Below, piece by piece: positions 51,141 to 59,343 of a DNA stretch of 64,000 nucleotides; the first letter of the stretch is position 1, and every line of letters begins with the position of its first letter. This DNA comes from Alitiscatomonas aceti (GTDB lineage: Bacteria; Bacillota; Clostridia; Lachnospirales; Lachnospiraceae): the NCBI RefSeq assembly GCF_025567195.1, contig NZ_JAOQJF010000008.1:1-64000 (forward strand), written 5' to 3'. The translations under genes were made by a program, and so were the position numbers. The notes beneath the pieces were generated by a model. The model saw only the letters and a program-made list of their open reading frames with translations. It made no database searches and was not told where the DNA came from.

Positions 51141-51169
51141 TTGCATATTTTAAAGCCAGGTGATATAGT
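51141..51169 (+). promoter_or_regulatory. Promoter of the hemolysin III homologue
   Basis: -35 TTGCAT (51141-51146), 17-nt spacer, -10 TATAGT (51164-51169), about 85 bp before the gene. Confidence 0.6.
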
Positions 51170-51184
51170 ATATAAAAAAGTTAG

Positions 51185-51205
51185 ATGTAGTTTTTAAAAC
51201 TACAT
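51185..51205. promoter_or_regulatory. Operator-like inverted repeat
   Basis: ATGTAGTTT and AAACTACAT, a perfect 9-bp inverted repeat around three bases, just past the expected transcription start of the hemolysin III homologue. The TAGTTT...AAACTA core looks like a MarR-type (FabT-like) binding site, but no regulator is adjacent. Confidence 0.5.
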
Positions 51206-51253
51206 TATATATTATTAAAAATTATATTCCATTTTCTGATTGGAGGTATGTGT

Positions 51254-51910
51254 ATGAAACTCAGTGTTAAGGATCCCGGCAGCGCCCTTACCCATTTTAT
51301 CGCAATGATCCTGGCGGTCCTGGCTGCGGCTCCCCTGCTTTTGAAGGCCGCGTTTTTCACCGACCGGCTTCACGTAGCGGCCCTGGCTGTATTTATCGTC
51401 AGTATGATCCTCTTATACGCTGCCAGCACCGTCTACCACACCTTCGATATTTCTGAAGGCGTCAACCGGCTCCTCCGGAAGATCGATCATATGATGATCT
51501 TTGTCCTGATCGCAGGAACGTATACGCCGGTATGCCTCATCGTTCTGGGAAATTCTGCCGGATACCGGCTCCTGGCCCTGGTGTGGGCCATTGCAGCCGT
51601 GGGCATCCTGATCAACGCCCTGTGGATCAGCTGTCCCAAGTGGTTTTCCTCCTGTATTTATATCGCCATGGGATGGATCTGTGTGACAGCCTTTGGACAG
51701 ATCCTGTCCTCCCTGACTCCAGGCGCCTTCGGCTGGCTCCTGGCCGGAGGGATCATCTACACCGCCGGAGGCGTCATTTATGCATTAAAGCTCCCGCTTT
51801 TCAACTCCAGGCATAAAAATTTCGGGTCTCACGAGATCTTTCACCTGTTCGTCATGGGCGGGAGCTTCTGTCACTATATGATGATGTATGGCTATCTGGC
51901 CGCAGCCTGA
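51254..51910 (+). CDS. Hemolysin III / YqfA-family (PAQR) membrane protein
   Basis: 218 aa with seven membrane segments. Family residues: STVYHTFD after segment 2, KIDHMMIFVLIAGTYTP, and C-terminal SHEIFHLFVMGGSFCHY with the metal-binding His. Despite the name, these proteins are probably membrane hydrolases linked to lipid homeostasis. Start at 51254 is chosen because GGAGG is 7 bp upstream; the ATG at 51248 is too close. Confidence 0.9.
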   Translation: MKLSVKDPGSALTHFIAMILAVLAAAPLLLKAAFFTDRLHVAALAVFIVSMILLYAASTVYHTFDISEGVNRLLRKIDHMMIFVLIAGTYTPVCLIVLGNSAGYRLLALVWAIAAVGILINALWISCPKWFSSCIYIAMGWICVTAFGQILSSLTPGAFGWLLAGGIIYTAGGVIYALKLPLFNSRHKNFGSHEIFHLFVMGGSFCHYMMMYGYLAAA

Positions 51911-51919
51911 TCCAGGGAG

Positions 51920-53449
51920 CTAGCGCCGGTGTCCCCGGCCCTGGCTCCTGTTTTTCTTTTCTTCCAGCAGGCGGTTAAACTCTGCCGCTGCCTCCGGCCC
52001 CTCTTCCATCAGTCTTTGCCGGCGGCGTTCCCGTCTCCGGGCGGCTGCCTCCGCCTCTTCTTTCCTTCTCTTCCGGATCCAGACCATCCAGAGACCGGCC
52101 CCAAGGGCTGCCAGGACCGCCAGGATCACACCAGGGATCACAGCCTTCGGAAGCTTCATGGAAAACCTTCCGTCTGTTTTCTCCGGATCCACGGAGGCCG
52201 TCTCTGTGGGCTCCTCTGTATCCTCCGGTTCCTGGGCGGTGCTTCCGGTCTCCCCGCTTCCATCCTCTGCTCCAGGCTCTGCGGCGTCTCCGCCGGAAGG
52301 CTCCGTTTCAGCCGGTACCTGGATCGTCTTATCCAGAAGGTAGGCCTGTCCCACCTTTCTTTCATTATAAACGTACTGGAGGAGGGCCACCGCATTGGCA
52401 GGCGCTCCTTCCGGAAGGGCTTCCAGGGAAAGCTCTGCATCACCGAAGGAGGCCTCCTCCGGCAGAGTCACCACTTTTCCTTCCTCCACCATCAGATCTG
52501 CCGGGTTATAGGACGTGCCGCCGATGTCCACGGCCTCCTCCCCGGTCACATACCGGGTCTCGTTTTCTGCGATCCCCACATTCTGAAAGCGGTCGAAGCC
52601 GAACTGTAAAAGGGCCTTGCCGTCCAGGAAATACTGGCGGGGACTCCCCTTTAAGATCACAGACACCAGCCGTCTTCCGTCCTTTTCCCCATAGGTCACC
52701 AGCGTATTTCCTGCTTTTAAAAGATACCCGGTCTTTCCAGCCACCGCCTCAGGACAGTAAAACTCACTGGCCGTATCCTCGGTGATCACCAGACGGTGCT
52801 CCTGGTGCACAGTGAAGCCGTTGGGATTGTTGGTGGTGGGGCCGATCTCATGGGACACAGAGGAGCTGATCTCCAGGAGCTTTTCATTCTGGAACGCCGC
52901 GCAGGCGATCTTTGCCATATCATAGGCCGACACATTCTGGGTATCTCCGTTGAGACCCGACGGATTCTCAAAATGGCTCTCATTGCAGCCCAGCTCCGCC
53001 AGCTTCTGGTTCATCATATCCACAAACGCCGGGATACTTCCCGCCACATGCTCTGCCAGGGCGTTGGCCGACTGATTCACCGACGAAAGAAGAAGGGCGT
53101 ACAGGCAGTCCTCCACCGTCATTGTATCGCCGATGGCCAGGCTGTATTTATTGCCGCTGTCCGCCTCCACGCTGTTCATGGCGGTCTCTGAATACGTCAC
53201 TGTATCGGAAAGCTCCGCATGCTCCAGGACGATCAAGGCAGTCAGAAGCTTTGTGATGCTGGCAGGCGGATATTCCACATGGCTGTTCTGGCCAAAGATC
53301 ATGGTCCCCGAATCCACGTCCATCAGGGCCCCGGCCTCGGCCTGGATCCCCGTATCCGACGGCCAGTCGGGCCGCGCAAAGGCCGTCATGGCAAAAAGCT
53401 GGCAGAATGCCAGCACGCTGCATAGTAATTTCTTTGTTTTATGTTTCAC
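51920..53449 (-). CDS. D-alanyl-D-alanine carboxypeptidase (DacF-type) with C-terminal anchor
   Basis: 509 aa. Signal peptide (LLCSVLAFCQLFAMTAFA), penicillin-binding motifs SITK (SxxK), SVN (SxN) and KTG in AGKTGYLLKAG, a PBP5-like C-terminal beta domain, a Thr/Glu/Gly-rich linker (about 390-430), a membrane segment (VIPGVILAVLAALGAGLWMV) and a basic tail. It trims the last D-Ala from peptidoglycan side chains outside the membrane. The stop region is 9 bp from the convergent hemolysin III gene. Confidence 0.93.
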   Translation of the reverse strand: MKHKTKKLLCSVLAFCQLFAMTAFARPDWPSDTGIQAEAGALMDVDSGTMIFGQNSHVEYPPASITKLLTALIVLEHAELSDTVTYSETAMNSVEADSGNKYSLAIGDTMTVEDCLYALLLSSVNQSANALAEHVAGSIPAFVDMMNQKLAELGCNESHFENPSGLNGDTQNVSAYDMAKIACAAFQNEKLLEISSSVSHEIGPTTNNPNGFTVHQEHRLVITEDTASEFYCPEAVAGKTGYLLKAGNTLVTYGEKDGRRLVSVILKGSPRQYFLDGKALLQFGFDRFQNVGIAENETRYVTGEEAVDIGGTSYNPADLMVEEGKVVTLPEEASFGDAELSLEALPEGAPANAVALLQYVYNERKVGQAYLLDKTIQVPAETEPSGGDAAEPGAEDGSGETGSTAQEPEDTEEPTETASVDPEKTDGRFSMKLPKAVIPGVILAVLAALGAGLWMVWIRKRRKEEAEAAARRRERRRQRLMEEGPEAAAEFNRLLEEKKNRSQGRGHRR

Positions 53450-53718
53450 CTGGTTCCTCCTGCTGTCTTATCCTGTGTTCTCACAAGAGCTTCTTTTTCT
53501 TTTCTCGTCATCCGTTTAATGGCGGCTTCCCGGCTCATGGCCTCCCTTTTGGTCTCAAAGGCCTCATAATAGACCAGGACCACCGGCCTTCTGGGCTTCG
53601 TATACTTGGCCCCGCGTCCCATATTATGGGTATTCACACGCTTTTCCAGATCGTTGGTCCAGCCGCAGTAAAAGGTTTTATCCGCACATTCCAGCAGATA
53701 TGTGTAGTTCATATCCAT
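53446..53718 (-). CDS. GIY-YIG nuclease-domain protein (UPF0213 type)
   Basis: 90 aa. The GIY-YIG pair appears as YTYLLECADKTFYCGWTND, followed by the catalytic Arg in DLEKRVNTHN and the Glu in YYEAFETKREAMSRE. Small stand-alone members are thought to act on DNA but are poorly understood. It overlaps the dacF start by 4 bp. The second Met (53712) is an alternative start. Confidence 0.9.
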   Translation of the reverse strand: MDMNYTYLLECADKTFYCGWTNDLEKRVNTHNMGRGAKYTKPRRPVVLVYYEAFETKREAMSREAAIKRMTRKEKEALVRTQDKTAGGTR

Positions 53719-53874
53719 CCGTCCTCATGTTATGTAAACGGCAACGGCATCTTAAGGCTGCCATCGCCGCCCCGGCCAGGACAGCCCTTCGGGCGCTGGT
53801 TCCGGATCTATATCAAGCACCGGCCGGATGCGTTTTCCTGTGTGAGTCCGCTTTTGTCTTCCGGCTTATACTCT

Positions 53875-53902
53875 ATTATATGGTATTTTGCCCGAAATGC
53901 AA
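53875..53902 (-). promoter_or_regulatory. Promoter of the GIY-YIG/dacF pair
   Basis: Minus strand: TTGCAT (53897-53902), 16-nt spacer, TATAAT (53875-53880), about 155 bp before the GIY-YIG gene. Confidence 0.55.
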
Positions 53903-53982
53903 CCAGACATTCTTTCATTTTTCAGATCCCTGCCGCCTTATATGCGGCCTGACGGGGATACTGCCCGCCAGACCGGCACCGC

Positions 53983-55545
53983 CTAGGCCCGTTCCCCCAC
54001 CGCCTTCACGATGATCAGCTTATCTCCAGGCTGGATGGACGGATCCGTAAGCCCGTTGTCTGCCATGACCGCATCCACACTGGTATGAAATTTTCTGGCG
54101 ATCTTCCACAAAGAATCCCCCGGCTGTACCACATAGCCCACGATCCCCGGGATCTGCTTCAGCCGTTCCGTATCCAGGGGCTCCTCCCGCACATTCAGGA
54201 TCACCTGGCCGCAGACCTGGTTCAGCACCAGCACATCCATGGTCACCGACGCCTTGATCTCCACGCTGTCGCCGCCCAGCATCACGGCAGAGATCTGCTC
54301 CAGTCCCGGCTCCATCTGGTAAACACTGTCCTCTGTGATCCCCGGTACCTGGGCCGTCATATGGAACGGCAGCACCTCTGTGGACGCTCCCACCGGAGAG
54401 GAGTCGTCGGCAGTCAGATACAGAAGCTGCACCTCCAGAACGCCGTCCATGGACAGCTCTCCGTCCCGGATCTGTACCTCATCCAGCTTCACGTCTCCGT
54501 CGCTGTGGCAGATCTGCAGGATCCGCTGCCCCACCGGCAGATCCACCTTTTCCTGGAGCCTGGTCTTCAGCTGGTTCCTGGCGGCGATCTGGTCAAAGCA
54601 CGCCTCTCCTGTATCCATATCCAGCTCCCGGTCCAGGGCGTACAGATCGTTTAAGATCTCCAGCTCCTTCTCCTCATAAAGCCGCATATCCAGCTCCATG
54701 ACCGCATCCACGGACAGCTCCCGCATCTCTCCGTCCGAATCCGGATTCACCTCCAGCTCCTTATGTACCAGACGCACCGTGATAAAGGGGATCATTTCCT
54801 CCACCGAGGGCTCCAGCTCCACCTCGCCGGAAAACGGCACCGTTTCCTCCAGGCACTGGACCGGCACCTGACCGGCCTCCCCGGAATAAATGGCGAACAC
54901 CATCAGCTCCCCGTCCAGGCGTATCCTCCCGTCCAGGGGCCTCGTATTCACGCCCCGCAGGCGTATGTCCTGCCACAGAAGGGTGTCGATATCCGGCTTA
55001 TTTCCCGAAAGGGACAGTACCTCCCGGACCCGGAACGTATCCTTCCGCCGGGCGCTTAAGGCCGCCACAGCTATGGTTTTCTTTAAGGTCTCCACGTCCC
55101 CGTCAAATCTCGCGTCCTCCGCCGCCTCGGCGTCGAAAAGGGTCTCCGCCTGGAGCTTTAAGGTCACCAGGGCCTTTACGTTCAGCTTCCGGGAATTGAT
55201 GATCCCCAGCTTCAGATCGTCTAACTCCCAGCCGGCCTGGATATGATCGTTCTCCAGGAGACCCGGCATATTCACCCGCTCCTCAAAGGGAAGGTTTCCG
55301 GCCAGGGTCATGACCTGTCCGCCGGGCGTCCGGTACAGCACCCGGAAATCCAGCCGTCCCCGGACCTCCACCTTTTCCCCCTGGTTCTTCGCCGACTCGA
55401 TCTGGATCTCTCCTCTTTCTAAGATCAGCTGCTCCACGTCCTCCATGGTATCCGGCACGTTAAAATCATCGTCCAGGGTCATCTGGGACGCAACGCTGCC
55501 GCTTCTCCGGTTCATATGGATATGCTTTTTCACCAGCTCCATCAT
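53983..55545 (-). CDS. sipL: SipL-like spore coat morphogenesis protein (DUF3794 + LysM)
   Basis: 520 aa. Three repeats related to DUF3794/SipL make up most of the protein (KVEVRGRLDFRVLYRT, LMVFAIYSG, LEVQLLYLTADD), and a LysM domain ends it (VVQPGDSLWKIARKFHTS...PGDKLIIV). In Clostridioides difficile, SipL with this layout binds SpoIVA and anchors the coat. The frame extends 44 codons upstream into the TtcA-like gene, but two adjacent ATGs at 55545/55542 with a GGTGTGGTGGCG site fit best. Confidence 0.87.
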   Translation of the reverse strand: MMELVKKHIHMNRRSGSVASQMTLDDDFNVPDTMEDVEQLILERGEIQIESAKNQGEKVEVRGRLDFRVLYRTPGGQVMTLAGNLPFEERVNMPGLLENDHIQAGWELDDLKLGIINSRKLNVKALVTLKLQAETLFDAEAAEDARFDGDVETLKKTIAVAALSARRKDTFRVREVLSLSGNKPDIDTLLWQDIRLRGVNTRPLDGRIRLDGELMVFAIYSGEAGQVPVQCLEETVPFSGEVELEPSVEEMIPFITVRLVHKELEVNPDSDGEMRELSVDAVMELDMRLYEEKELEILNDLYALDRELDMDTGEACFDQIAARNQLKTRLQEKVDLPVGQRILQICHSDGDVKLDEVQIRDGELSMDGVLEVQLLYLTADDSSPVGASTEVLPFHMTAQVPGITEDSVYQMEPGLEQISAVMLGGDSVEIKASVTMDVLVLNQVCGQVILNVREEPLDTERLKQIPGIVGYVVQPGDSLWKIARKFHTSVDAVMADNGLTDPSIQPGDKLIIVKAVGERA

Positions 55546-55606
55546 AAAAACGCCACCACACCTTTCCAAAGCCTTTGCTTTACAAAAATGTATGATGGCG
55601 TCCTTC

Positions 55607-56458
55607 TTAATATTCCTCCAGGAAATGATGGCGCTCTCCCCGGCGTATATATCCGATGCAGGCGTCTGTATTGACATTTTCCACGCTGCGGAAAATATTC
55701 ATGTCAATATACGGGCTGGTCTTCCGGAACTCCCCGATCAGCTTCTTCATTTCCTTCCTCTTGGACAGCTCCTCGTTCTGTCTCCGGCTGCTCTCCTCCG
55801 TAAACCGGCAGGCACACTGTAAGAACTGAAGCTGATTATATTCCTTCCATGCCAGGATATCCGCCTCCTTCACCAGGTACAGGGGGCGGATCAGCTCCAT
55901 GCCCTGGAAATTGGTGCTGTGGAGCTTGGGCATCATGGTATTGATCTGGGCCCCATAGAGCATGCTCATAAGGATCGTCTCGATCACATCGTCAAAATGG
56001 TGGCCCAGGGCGATCTTATTGCAGCCCAGCTCCCTGGCGTTGGCGTACAGGTTTCCCCGCCGCATCCTGGCGCAGAGGTAGCAGGGGGAGTCCTCCACAT
56101 CCACCACCGTGTCAAAGATCTCCGTCTCGAACACGTGGATCGGGATCCCCAGGATCCTGGCGTTCTCATGGATCAGCTTCCGGTTTTCCTCCCGGTAGCC
56201 CGGATCCATCACCAGAAACTTTAACCCGAATTCCATCTTTCCGTGCCTTAAGATCTCCTGCATGCACTTGGCAAGGAGCATGGAATCCTTTCCGCCGGAA
56301 ATACAGACTGCGATCTGATCGCCCTCCTGTATCATCTCATACTCGTTGAGTGCCTTCACAAAGGGCCTCCAGATCTCCTTCCGGAACCGTTTGATAATGC
56401 TTTTTTCGATCTCTCTGGTCCTTTCCTTAAGGCCCTCCTCCTCGTACCGTGTCTCCAT
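55607..56458 (-). CDS. TtcA-like PP-loop tRNA-thiolation enzyme
   Basis: 283 aa. PP-loop ISGGKDSMLLAKC near residue 55, two CxxC-type cysteine pairs (PCYLCARMRRG and LQCACRF), and the LGHHFDDVIETILM motif, all hallmarks of the TtcA/TtuA branch that binds an iron-sulfur cluster and adds sulfur to tRNA. The exact nucleoside is not decided. Start at 56458 with AGGAGAGG; the frame extends 50 codons further without support. Confidence 0.87.
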   Translation of the reverse strand: METRYEEEGLKERTREIEKSIIKRFRKEIWRPFVKALNEYEMIQEGDQIAVCISGGKDSMLLAKCMQEILRHGKMEFGLKFLVMDPGYREENRKLIHENARILGIPIHVFETEIFDTVVDVEDSPCYLCARMRRGNLYANARELGCNKIALGHHFDDVIETILMSMLYGAQINTMMPKLHSTNFQGMELIRPLYLVKEADILAWKEYNQLQFLQCACRFTEESSRRQNEELSKRKEMKKLIGEFRKTSPYIDMNIFRSVENVNTDACIGYIRRGERHHFLEEY

Positions 56459-56629
56459 CCTGTACCTCTCCTGTTTTCTTTTATCCGTATGTTTCCCCAT
56501 TCTACCAGAAAATCCGGCCGCGGTAAAGCAGTTTCCGGCCAAAGGCTTCCATACGGCCCGGAGGACAGGCATCCCGGCGTCCCAGCTTCCCGGATGCCGG
56601 GACAGCAAAGGGCACCTTCCTGCATCCGC

Positions 56630-57073
56630 CTACTGGAATACCACCGGCTCCTCTAAAAACTCTGTTTTCACGATCAGCACCGGATAGGACGGATCCGTTC
56701 CCGTGGCCTCCCCCTTTTCCGGCCCCAGAAGCTCGGTCCGTATCACCACTGAATTTTCTGTCAAATACAGCTCCTTAACGGTAATGCTGTATCCGCCTCC
56801 GGTCTGGGGGCCCTCCCCGATGACGATATACATATCCTGCCCGTCCGCATATGTAAGCTTAAAGGGCTTCTCCCTCTTTTTTCCGATGAGCTCTGCCAGG
56901 GCCTGGGGGACCTCCCCCTCTCCCGTCACTGTAAATTCCAGATCCCGGATCTTTTCCGTATCCCCGCTGCCGCCCCGGCAGCCCGTAAAGCCAATGCAGC
57001 CGGCGGCAAATACCGCCAGGATCCCCAAAAGCGCCAGGACGCGTTTTCCCGGCCGTTTCATTCTCACTGCCAT
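56630..57073 (-). CDS. PrcB-like lipoprotein
   Basis: 147 aa. N-terminal hydrophobic segment with a lipobox-like LAVFAAGC and a second Cys (FTGC), so it is probably lipid-anchored outside the membrane. The C-terminal part (YADGQDMYIVIGEGPQTGGGYSITVKEL) matches the PrcB C-terminal domain, named from a treponemal protease complex. Ribosome site GGGAG. Function in clostridia unknown. Confidence 0.78.
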   Translation of the reverse strand: MAVRMKRPGKRVLALLGILAVFAAGCIGFTGCRGGSGDTEKIRDLEFTVTGEGEVPQALAELIGKKREKPFKLTYADGQDMYIVIGEGPQTGGGYSITVKELYLTENSVVIRTELLGPEKGEATGTDPSYPVLIVKTEFLEEPVVFQ

Positions 57074-57133
57074 AAAAAAGGCTCCCTATGAATTGGTCGT
57101 TACCATTCTATTCGGAAGCCGCTTTTATTATTC

Positions 57134-57177
57134 GTAACAGTCCAGCCGGGCATCTTCCCGCACGGCGGTCTGTTACG
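57134..57177 (-). terminator. Hairpin at the end of the cobalamin-regulated operon
   Basis: CGTAACAG and CTGTTACG arms with an inner GCCG/CGGC stem; it includes the ATPase stop codon. Followed by AATAATAAAAG on the minus strand, so it lacks a T-run and may act as a 3' stabiliser rather than a classic terminator. Confidence 0.4.
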
Positions 57178-58297
57178 ATTCTCCTGCGGTCTTTCCTGAC
57201 CGCTCTGCATACTTAAAAAGATCTTCGTTTTCCTTCTCCCATACTCCAAAGCCCGTCCGGCAGCAGATCACCCTTTGGCACCGCCGGATCCATGCCCGGG
57301 CCTCCCTCACAGCCTCCTCCGGCACTGGCCCCAGGGGAACCTTCACCACATGGGCAGCCAGGGCCTCCGCCGCCGGGAGATCCAGATCATTTTCAAACAG
57401 GATCCCTGTGACAAAGGGCACGTTCTCCCTTTGGAGCTTCCGGAATACCTGCCGCCCCGAGCCGTTCCCCGCGATCACAAATACCGCATTTTCCGGGAGG
57501 TCCTCCGGCTTTACAGCGCCTCCAGGAACAGAAAACTCCACAGATCCCCCAGCCGCGTCAAATTTCCCGGCAGTCATCCCGAACAGCCCCTCCACATATC
57601 CCGGTGTAAAGACCTGCTCCGGCGTTCCGCACCGGTCCATGCGTCCGTCCTTTATGCACACCACCCGGTCCGAGATCCTTTCTGCCAGATCCAGCTCGTG
57701 GAGGGACATGAGCACCGAAAGATCCTTTTTCCTGGCCATTTCCCGGAGCAGGGAAAGGAATTCCAGCTTATACTTCACATCCAGATGGGAGGTGGGCTCG
57801 TCCAGAAGGATCATCTCCGGCTCCTGGCAGAGCGCCCTGGCCAGCATGATCCGCTGGCGCTGCCCGTCGCTGATCCGGTCAAAGGGACGGTCCCCCAGGT
57901 CGGTTCCATGGACCAGCTCCAGGGCCTGATCCACGGCTCTCTGGTCCTTCTCTGATAAAAGTCCCAGCCGCCCGGTGTAGGGATACCGCCCCGCTGCCGT
58001 CACATCCCGGCAGGTCATAAGCTCCCCCTGGAGTTTTTCCGTAAACACCACCGCCAGCTTCCTGGCCCGTTCCTTCCTGGGGATCCGTTCCATGGGAACG
58101 CCGTCCAGCACCAGCTCCCCTCCCATCGGCGCAAGTCCGCCGGAGATCGTCTTAAGAATCGTGGACTTTCCGGCTCCGTTGGGGCCTATGAGGGTCACAA
58201 TCTCTCCCCGGCCAGCATGAAAGGAAAGTCCCTCCGCCACTGGCCTTTTCCCATATCCGGCCGCCAGCCGGTCCACATAAAAACAGCCGTTTCCCAC
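57173..58297 (-). CDS. FecE/BtuD-type ABC ATPase with extra C-terminal domain
   Basis: 374 aa from GTG at 58297 (site GAGGAGGGG). Walker A IGPNGAGKST, signature ISDGQRQRIMLARAL, Walker B MILLDEPTSHLD, H-loop SLHELDLA. The usual ATPase ends near residue 250. A further about 120 residues follow, with a Rossmann-like pattern (NAVFVIAGNGSGRQVFRKLQ) and a RRCQRVICCRTGFG segment, which I do not recognise. It powers the adjacent permease in uptake of a corrinoid, haem or chelated metal; the gene starts 2 bp from the permease stop. Confidence 0.88.
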   Translation of the reverse strand: MGNGCFYVDRLAAGYGKRPVAEGLSFHAGRGEIVTLIGPNGAGKSTILKTISGGLAPMGGELVLDGVPMERIPRKERARKLAVVFTEKLQGELMTCRDVTAAGRYPYTGRLGLLSEKDQRAVDQALELVHGTDLGDRPFDRISDGQRQRIMLARALCQEPEMILLDEPTSHLDVKYKLEFLSLLREMARKKDLSVLMSLHELDLAERISDRVVCIKDGRMDRCGTPEQVFTPGYVEGLFGMTAGKFDAAGGSVEFSVPGGAVKPEDLPENAVFVIAGNGSGRQVFRKLQRENVPFVTGILFENDLDLPAAEALAAHVVKVPLGPVPEEAVREARAWIRRCQRVICCRTGFGVWEKENEDLFKYAERSGKTAGES

Positions 58298-58299
58298 CT

Positions 58300-59343
58300 T
58301 TATCCCCTCCTCTGGTATTTCTTCATCATAACGGCGATCACCACCGGAGCTCCCAGCACCGCGGTCACTGTGCTGATGCTGAACTCTGCCGGAGCCAGAA
58401 GAGTCCTGGCCAGAAGATCGCTGAACAGGCAGAACACGCCCCCTCCCAGAAAGCACGCCGGGATCAGCACCAGAGGCCGGGAGGTCCCAAACAGGCTCCT
58501 CACCAGATGGGGCACGGCGATCCCCACAAAGGACACCGGACCGGCAAAGGCCACGATACAGGCTGATAAAAGACTGGATAAGAGCACCATCCAGGCCCTG
58601 AGGCGGCCCACATGGATCCCCATGCTTTTTGCATAGACCTCTCCCATCTGGTACGCAGCCACCGGCTTAGAGAGAAGGAATACGGCTGCCGAGGTGGGAA
58701 GCACCACCAGGCACATGACTGCCGTATTATCCCAGGAAATGCCTGAAAAGCTGCCCTGGGACCAGTTGTGCAGATTTACGATATCTGTATCGTCAGCAAA
58801 GGTCACCAGGATGTCCGTAGCTGCCGAGCAGATATAACCGATCATGGTGCCTCCAAGGATCAGCCCCGCCGTCTGCTCCACTCTTCCGGCCATAAGGAGC
58901 ACCAGTCCCATGGAGGCCAGGGCTCCAGCAAAGGCCGCCAGGATCATGGCCGCAGATGTCACCCGGACAGCATGGCCCAGAGAGAACACCATCAGACATG
59001 CCACCAGAAGCTTTGCCCCGGAGGAGATCCCCAGAACAAAGGGACCTGCAATGGGATTCCGGAAAAAGGTCTGGAGAAGATAGCCGGAAAGCCCCAGGGC
59101 TCCGCCTAAGAGGATGGCTGCCAGAGCCCGAGGGAACCGGATCTCCCAGACGATCCCGGCCGCAGACGAAGCGCCGGGAGCCGGAGCGCATCCCAGCTTC
59201 CAGGCAAATACTTCCGCCACCTCCTCCAACGGGATCTCCACACTTCCGGCGCACAGGCTCCAGCCCAGGAAAAGAAGAAGCAGCGCCAGGAGCGCCGCAA
59301 AAGCCAGTCCATATTTTAAATGCCCGTTCCGCTTTCTGTTCAC
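58300..59343 (-). CDS. FecCD/BtuC-type ABC permease
   Basis: 347 aa with about ten membrane segments; conserved IRFPRALAAILLGGALGLSG near the N-terminus and VSFVGIAVPHLVRSLFG near the C-terminus (coupling helix). Start GTG at 59343 overlaps the binding-protein stop (GTGA) and has GAGGAGGA upstream; the longer frame is not used. It imports corrinoid, haem or siderophore-type ligands with the adjacent ATPase. Confidence 0.92.
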   Translation of the reverse strand: MNRKRNGHLKYGLAFAALLALLLLFLGWSLCAGSVEIPLEEVAEVFAWKLGCAPAPGASSAAGIVWEIRFPRALAAILLGGALGLSGYLLQTFFRNPIAGPFVLGISSGAKLLVACLMVFSLGHAVRVTSAAMILAAFAGALASMGLVLLMAGRVEQTAGLILGGTMIGYICSAATDILVTFADDTDIVNLHNWSQGSFSGISWDNTAVMCLVVLPTSAAVFLLSKPVAAYQMGEVYAKSMGIHVGRLRAWMVLLSSLLSACIVAFAGPVSFVGIAVPHLVRSLFGTSRPLVLIPACFLGGGVFCLFSDLLARTLLAPAEFSISTVTAVLGAPVVIAVMMKKYQRRG

